Shown here piece after piece: positions 59,538-64,000 of a DNA stretch of 64,000 nucleotides. The stretch is from DASSFZ01 sp035693785 (lineage in GTDB: Bacteria; Chloroflexota; Anaerolineae; Fen-1058). The stretch is from contig DASSFZ010000212.1 in assembly GCA_035693785.1 (NCBI GenBank), positions 1 through 64,000 on the forward strand. The letters are read 5' to 3'. Each line of letters begins with the position of its first letter. The stretch's first letter is position 1. The notes below the pieces were generated by a model. That model was not told the origin of the DNA. It did no database searches and saw only the letters and a program-made list of their open reading frames with translations. The position numbers and the translations under genes were made by a program.

Positions 59538-60563
59538 ATGAGACTCGGGATCAATCTTGGCTATTCTGGCGCAACCCTCAACCTGCCGATGGACTGGATC
59601 CAGGAAGCCGATCGCCTGGGCGTGTATGCGGTGTGGACGGCCGAAGCGTACGGCTCGGATTGCATCGCGCCCCTGGCGTGGATCGGCGCGCTCACGAAAC
59701 GGATCCGTCTCGGCACGGCCATCATGCAAATGCCGGCGCGCACGCCGGCGAACGCGGCGATGACGGCGATGACGCTGGATCAGCTGTCGGGCGGACGTTT
59801 TCTGATGGGATTGGGCATGTCCGGCCCGCAAGTCGTCGAGGGCTGGCACGGTCAGGCGTACGGCAAGCCCCTGGCCAGAACCCGCGAATACGTCGGTATT
59901 ATACGCGCGATCTTCAAACGCGAGAAGCCGCTCGTCCACGACGGCGAACATTATCAGATCCCCTATCGCGGCGCTGATGCGACCGGGTTGGGCAAGCCGC
60001 TGAAGAGTACGCTGCACGGAAGACCCGACATTCCGATCTACCTGGCCGCGATCGGGCCGAAGAACGTCGAGCTCGCCGCCGAGATCGGCGACGGCTGGCT
60101 GCCGATCTTTTTCGCGCCACGCCACTACGACTCGGCCTACAAGGAGCACGTCGAGGCCGGGCTGGCGAAGGCTGGTAAGCGTCCTGAACAACTTGATATC
60201 GCGCCGTCCGTCATCGTCGCGCTGGGCGAAGATGTCGATGCCTGCCGGAGTCTCGTCAAGCCTATCTTGGCGCTGTACATCGGTGGCATGGGCGCGCGCG
60301 GCAAGAACTTCTACAACGACCTGGCCTGCCGTTACGGCTACGAGGCGGCTGCGAAAGAGATTCAAGACCTTTATCTCGTTGGCCGGAAAGACGAAGCCAT
60401 CGCCGCCGTGCCCGATGCGCTCGTCGACGACGTCGCGCTGTGCGGCCCGCAGGCGCGCATCGCCGAACGGCTAGAGCTGTGGCGCCAGTGCCCGGTCACC
60501 ACACTCAACATCACGACGTTCACGATCGACGGACTGCGCGCGATGGTCGAGCTGGTGATGTGA
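59538..60563 (+). CDS. LLM-class F420-dependent oxidoreductase
   Basis: This 341-residue TIM-barrel protein begins MRLGINLGYSGATLNLPMDWIQEADRLGVYAVWTAEAYGSD and contains LDQLSGGRFLMGLGMSGPQVVEGWHG and PIYLAAIGPKNVELAAEIGDGW, typical of F420-dependent LLM enzymes. It stands alone on the plus strand, divergent from the livG operon and convergent with the acyl-CoA synthetase. Substrate unknown. Confidence 0.87.
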   Translation: MRLGINLGYSGATLNLPMDWIQEADRLGVYAVWTAEAYGSDCIAPLAWIGALTKRIRLGTAIMQMPARTPANAAMTAMTLDQLSGGRFLMGLGMSGPQVVEGWHGQAYGKPLARTREYVGIIRAIFKREKPLVHDGEHYQIPYRGADATGLGKPLKSTLHGRPDIPIYLAAIGPKNVELAAEIGDGWLPIFFAPRHYDSAYKEHVEAGLAKAGKRPEQLDIAPSVIVALGEDVDACRSLVKPILALYIGGMGARGKNFYNDLACRYGYEAAAKEIQDLYLVGRKDEAIAAVPDALVDDVALCGPQARIAERLELWRQCPVTTLNITTFTIDGLRAMVELVM

Positions 60564-60593
60564 ACATCACCGGTGAACGTTCGTATCGCCAAC

Positions 60594-62258
60594 TCAGGTC
60601 TTCTTCGCTTTCTCGCGCTCCTGCAGCGCCCGCCACATGATCTTGCCGGTAGCCGACTTGGGCAGAGTGTCCACGAACTCTACGATACGCGGATATTTGT
60701 AGGCCGCCATGTTCTGGGCCGCCCAGTCGATGATGTCCTGCTCGGTGACCGTGCCGTGGGCGTCTGGCTTGAGCACGACCAGCGCTTTGACGGTCTCGCC
60801 GCGACGGGCATCCTCGACGCCGATGATGCAAGCCTCCTGGATCGCCGGATGCTGGTACATCATAACCTCCACTTCCGCCGGCCAGACCTTGTAACCGGCG
60901 GCGTTGATCATGCGCTTCAGGCGATCCACAATGAAGAAGTAACCGTCCTCGTCGATGCAGCCCAGGTCGCCGGTACGGAAAAAGCGCTTGCCGTCCATGT
61001 CGAGGAAGGCCTCCTCAGTCGCGCGCGGGTTGTTCCAGTAACCGAGGAATACTTGGGGGCCTGAAACCACGATCTCGCCTACCTCGCCCGGCGGCAGCTC
61101 GCGGAAGGTCTCGATATCCACCACGCGCGCCTCGGTGTCGAAGATAGGAATGCCGAGGCATTGTTTTTTGGGTCGATCGGGCGGATTGATGTGGGTCGGC
61201 GCCATGGTCTCCGTAAGCCCGTAGCCCTCGACGTAGGTGAGGCCGCACAGGTCCTGCAGGCGCTGGGCGATGGCTTCGGGCATCGCAGCGCCGCCGCCGG
61301 CCACGTGCATGATGCTGGATAGATCGAATTCCGTGACTTTGGGGTTGCTCAGAAAATCCACGATCATCGTCGGAATGTTGGTCCAGCCGGTTACTTTGTA
61401 ACGCTGGATCAGCTGGCCCGCCACCTCGCGGTCCCAGCGCGGCAGCAAGACCACGGTGCTGCCGCTATACAGGGGACTATTCATACTGCCCTGCATGCCG
61501 GTGACATGAAAGAATGGTAACACCGCCAGTGCCACCGCGTCCTGGTTGGTCTGGAACCACTCGACATTCGCCACCAGCGTGTGCATCACCGTGCGGTGAG
61601 TATGCATGCAGCCTTTGGGACGACCCGTAGTGCCGGAAGTATAGGGCATGACGCACAAATCATCCGGCCCGGCGATCAGCGGCCCGGGGCGGTGATTGCG
61701 TGCCAGAGCCTCGCTCCACAAAGTCACGCCCGCATCCCGGATGTTCTGTCGTGGCGCGCTGATGAATTCGGGCACGCGCAGGTCGGTCGCTTGCCTGAGG
61801 TAGTCCGAATAGGCAGCCAGCACCACTTGCTTGAGACCCTCGCTAATGAGCGGCTTCACCTGCGGATACAGTTCCTGGGAAGTCACCATCGTGGTGGCCC
61901 CGCTGTCGGTCACGTAAGAGCGCAGCTCGTGGGTGAGGTTCATGGGATTGATAGGCACCACCACCGCATTGGCGCGCAGGATGGCGTAAAAGGCCAGCAC
62001 GAATTGGGGGCTGTTTTGCATGAACAGCAGCACCCGGTCGCCCTTTTTGATGCCGCACTCGTGCTCCAGAAATCCCGCCAGACGTTCGGCCCCATCCTTG
62101 AATTCGGCGAAGCTGATCGCCGTGTCGTAGTAAATGAGGTAGGGCTTGTTCGGGTAGCGCGTGGCCGAGACTTCCACGTTGTAAAACAGGTTGGTCTCGG
62201 GCGCCGTCAGGTGACGCGGTACGGTTCTGGGCCAATGGGCGAAATGTCGTTGCGACAC
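60594..62258 (-). CDS. Acyl-CoA synthetase of a 4-hydroxy-acid-type cassette
   Basis: This 554-residue ligase starts at the GTG 62258 behind GGGGAGGAAGAGCC; the open frame to 62672 overlaps the dehydrogenase and is rejected. It has MPYTSGTTGRPKGCMHTHR, EGYGLTETMAPTH, GYWNNPRATEEAFLDMDGKRFFRTGDLG, VDRLKRMINAAGYKVWPAEVE and the catalytic Lys in PKSATGKIMWRAL. It follows an ACAD10/11-type dehydrogenase and an APH-type kinase, the same three activities as LvaE, LvaC and LvaA of Pseudomonas levulinate catabolism. The role is inferred from that order. Confidence 0.88.
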   Translation of the reverse strand: MSQRHFAHWPRTVPRHLTAPETNLFYNVEVSATRYPNKPYLIYYDTAISFAEFKDGAERLAGFLEHECGIKKGDRVLLFMQNSPQFVLAFYAILRANAVVVPINPMNLTHELRSYVTDSGATTMVTSQELYPQVKPLISEGLKQVVLAAYSDYLRQATDLRVPEFISAPRQNIRDAGVTLWSEALARNHRPGPLIAGPDDLCVMPYTSGTTGRPKGCMHTHRTVMHTLVANVEWFQTNQDAVALAVLPFFHVTGMQGSMNSPLYSGSTVVLLPRWDREVAGQLIQRYKVTGWTNIPTMIVDFLSNPKVTEFDLSSIMHVAGGGAAMPEAIAQRLQDLCGLTYVEGYGLTETMAPTHINPPDRPKKQCLGIPIFDTEARVVDIETFRELPPGEVGEIVVSGPQVFLGYWNNPRATEEAFLDMDGKRFFRTGDLGCIDEDGYFFIVDRLKRMINAAGYKVWPAEVEVMMYQHPAIQEACIIGVEDARRGETVKALVVLKPDAHGTVTEQDIIDWAAQNMAAYKYPRIVEFVDTLPKSATGKIMWRALQEREKAKKT

Positions 62259-62296
62259 GGCTCTTCCTCCCCTTATCCTCCCTGATTGGAAAGCCC

Positions 62297-63517
<1,221 letters not shown>

Positions 63518-63574
63518 TGGCCTTCCTCCTGTCGGTCGGCGGATGTGGGTCGACGGCGAAAGCGCCTGCCGCGC

Positions 63575-64000
63575 TCAATTCCTCTCGGCCATGATTCTCT
63601 CCACTTGACGCCAGGCTGCCTCGCTGAGAGCGCGCGCGCGGCGACCGGTCTCCAGGGCATTCTGGTTCGAGGCGTTTCCCTGCAACGCCCGCGCCAGCAC
63701 CCCCTGCAAAATGGCGGCGAGCCGAAACATGTTGAACGCCATATAGTATTCCCATTCGTGCTCCGGCACAGGCTCGCGCCCCACACGGCGACAATAGGCT
63801 GCCACGTATTCCGCCTCGCTTGGGATACCCAGAGCCTTGACGTCCGCGCCCGCCAGACCACGGAACTCACCCGGCGACATGCGCCAAACGATGCAGTGGT
63901 AGGCGAAGTCGGACATGGGGTGCCCCAGGGTGGACAATTCCCAATCGAGCACCGCCAGGGCGCGCGGCTCCCTGGGATGGAAAACGACGTTGTCGATGCG
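63575..64000 (-). CDS. APH-family phosphotransferase, ACAD10/11-associated (5' end cut by window edge)
   Basis: The readable part is the C-terminal 141 residues, starting inside the active site: RIDNVVFHPREPRALAVLDWELSTLGHPMSDFAYHC. It contains the Mg-binding Asp of LDWE and the family tail (FNMFRLAAILQGVLARALQGNASNQNAL, RRARALSEAAWRQVERIM). This form of APH kinase is the one fused to, or adjacent to, ACAD10/11 dehydrogenases and phosphorylates the 4-hydroxyl of acyl-CoA. It lies 57 bp upstream of the dehydrogenase gene. The catalytic-loop HxD lies just outside the window. Confidence 0.85.
   Translation of the reverse strand, partial: RIDNVVFHPREPRALAVLDWELSTLGHPMSDFAYHCIVWRMSPGEFRGLAGADVKALGIPSEAEYVAAYCRRVGREPVPEHEWEYYMAFNMFRLAAILQGVLARALQGNASNQNALETGRRARALSEAAWRQVERIMAERN

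Overview
The window is GC-rich bacterial DNA, densely packed with genes. Several traits suggest a Chloroflexota (Anaerolineae/Caldilineae-like) genome: a lipoprotein with a long Thr/Pro-rich linker behind its lipobox, F420-type luciferase-like oxidoreductases, many Liv-type ABC importers with acyl-CoA ligases, and palindromic intergenic repeats. This placement is an inference; no rRNA or other marker gene is present. No tRNA, rRNA, transposase or CRISPR array was seen.

Region 1 (about 1-14,700, all minus strand) looks like a compact, apparently undescribed RiPP locus. Read in the direction of transcription it holds: radical SAM/SPASM protein A; a 22-residue precursor (12908-12976); radical SAM/SPASM protein B; a MarR regulator; a PaaK/F390-synthetase-like adenylating enzyme; a 26-residue precursor (8954-9034); radical SAM/SPASM protein C; a second PaaK-like enzyme; then a DrrA-type ABC ATPase with two ABC-2 permeases, and a MacB/LolCDE-type permease with its ATPase, which runs off the left edge. 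Both mini-precursors have strong ribosome binding sites and end in Cys-x-x-x-Cys, with the last Cys as the C-terminal residue. All three radical SAM proteins carry an N-terminal PqqD-like recognition domain.

Region 2 (14,772-28,492, minus strand) is a tightly overlapping fatty-acid/polyketide type II operon. It has four ketosynthase-fold proteins (one a KS-beta/chain-length-factor-like partner with Cys replaced by Glu), an acyl carrier protein with a long tail, FabZ, FabG, FabI, an SDR, a hot-dog dehydratase relative without its catalytic His, two B12-binding radical SAM proteins (one without the CxxxCxxC motif) and a radical SAM protein resembling the tetraether synthase (Tes/MJ0619) family. 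It probably makes an unusual lipid or reduced polyketide, and may be coupled to the RiPP locus next door.

Region 3 (28,888-46,620) starts with a plus-strand HlyD/MacA-type lipoprotein. It continues on the minus strand with an N-terminally truncated enoyl-CoA hydratase, an inositol-monophosphatase-like protein, a complete Liv-type importer, a split PEP-synthase pair resembling phenylphosphate synthase, an ACMSD-type amidohydrolase, a DoxX-like membrane protein, a benzoate-CoA-ligase-type enzyme, a SnoaL-like protein, an SDR, an F420-type oxidoreductase and a MEDS-BTAD regulator. This suggests uptake and CoA activation of aromatic compounds.

Region 4 (46,853-64,000) has a plus-strand alcohol dehydrogenase and two acyl-CoA dehydrogenases. 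A second Liv importer operon with two interleaved acyl-CoA synthetases follows, driven by a near-consensus promoter with a TetR-type operator. The window ends with an F420 oxidoreductase and a cassette of acyl-CoA synthetase, ACAD10/11-type dehydrogenase and APH-type kinase that resembles 4-hydroxy-acid (levulinate-type) catabolism.
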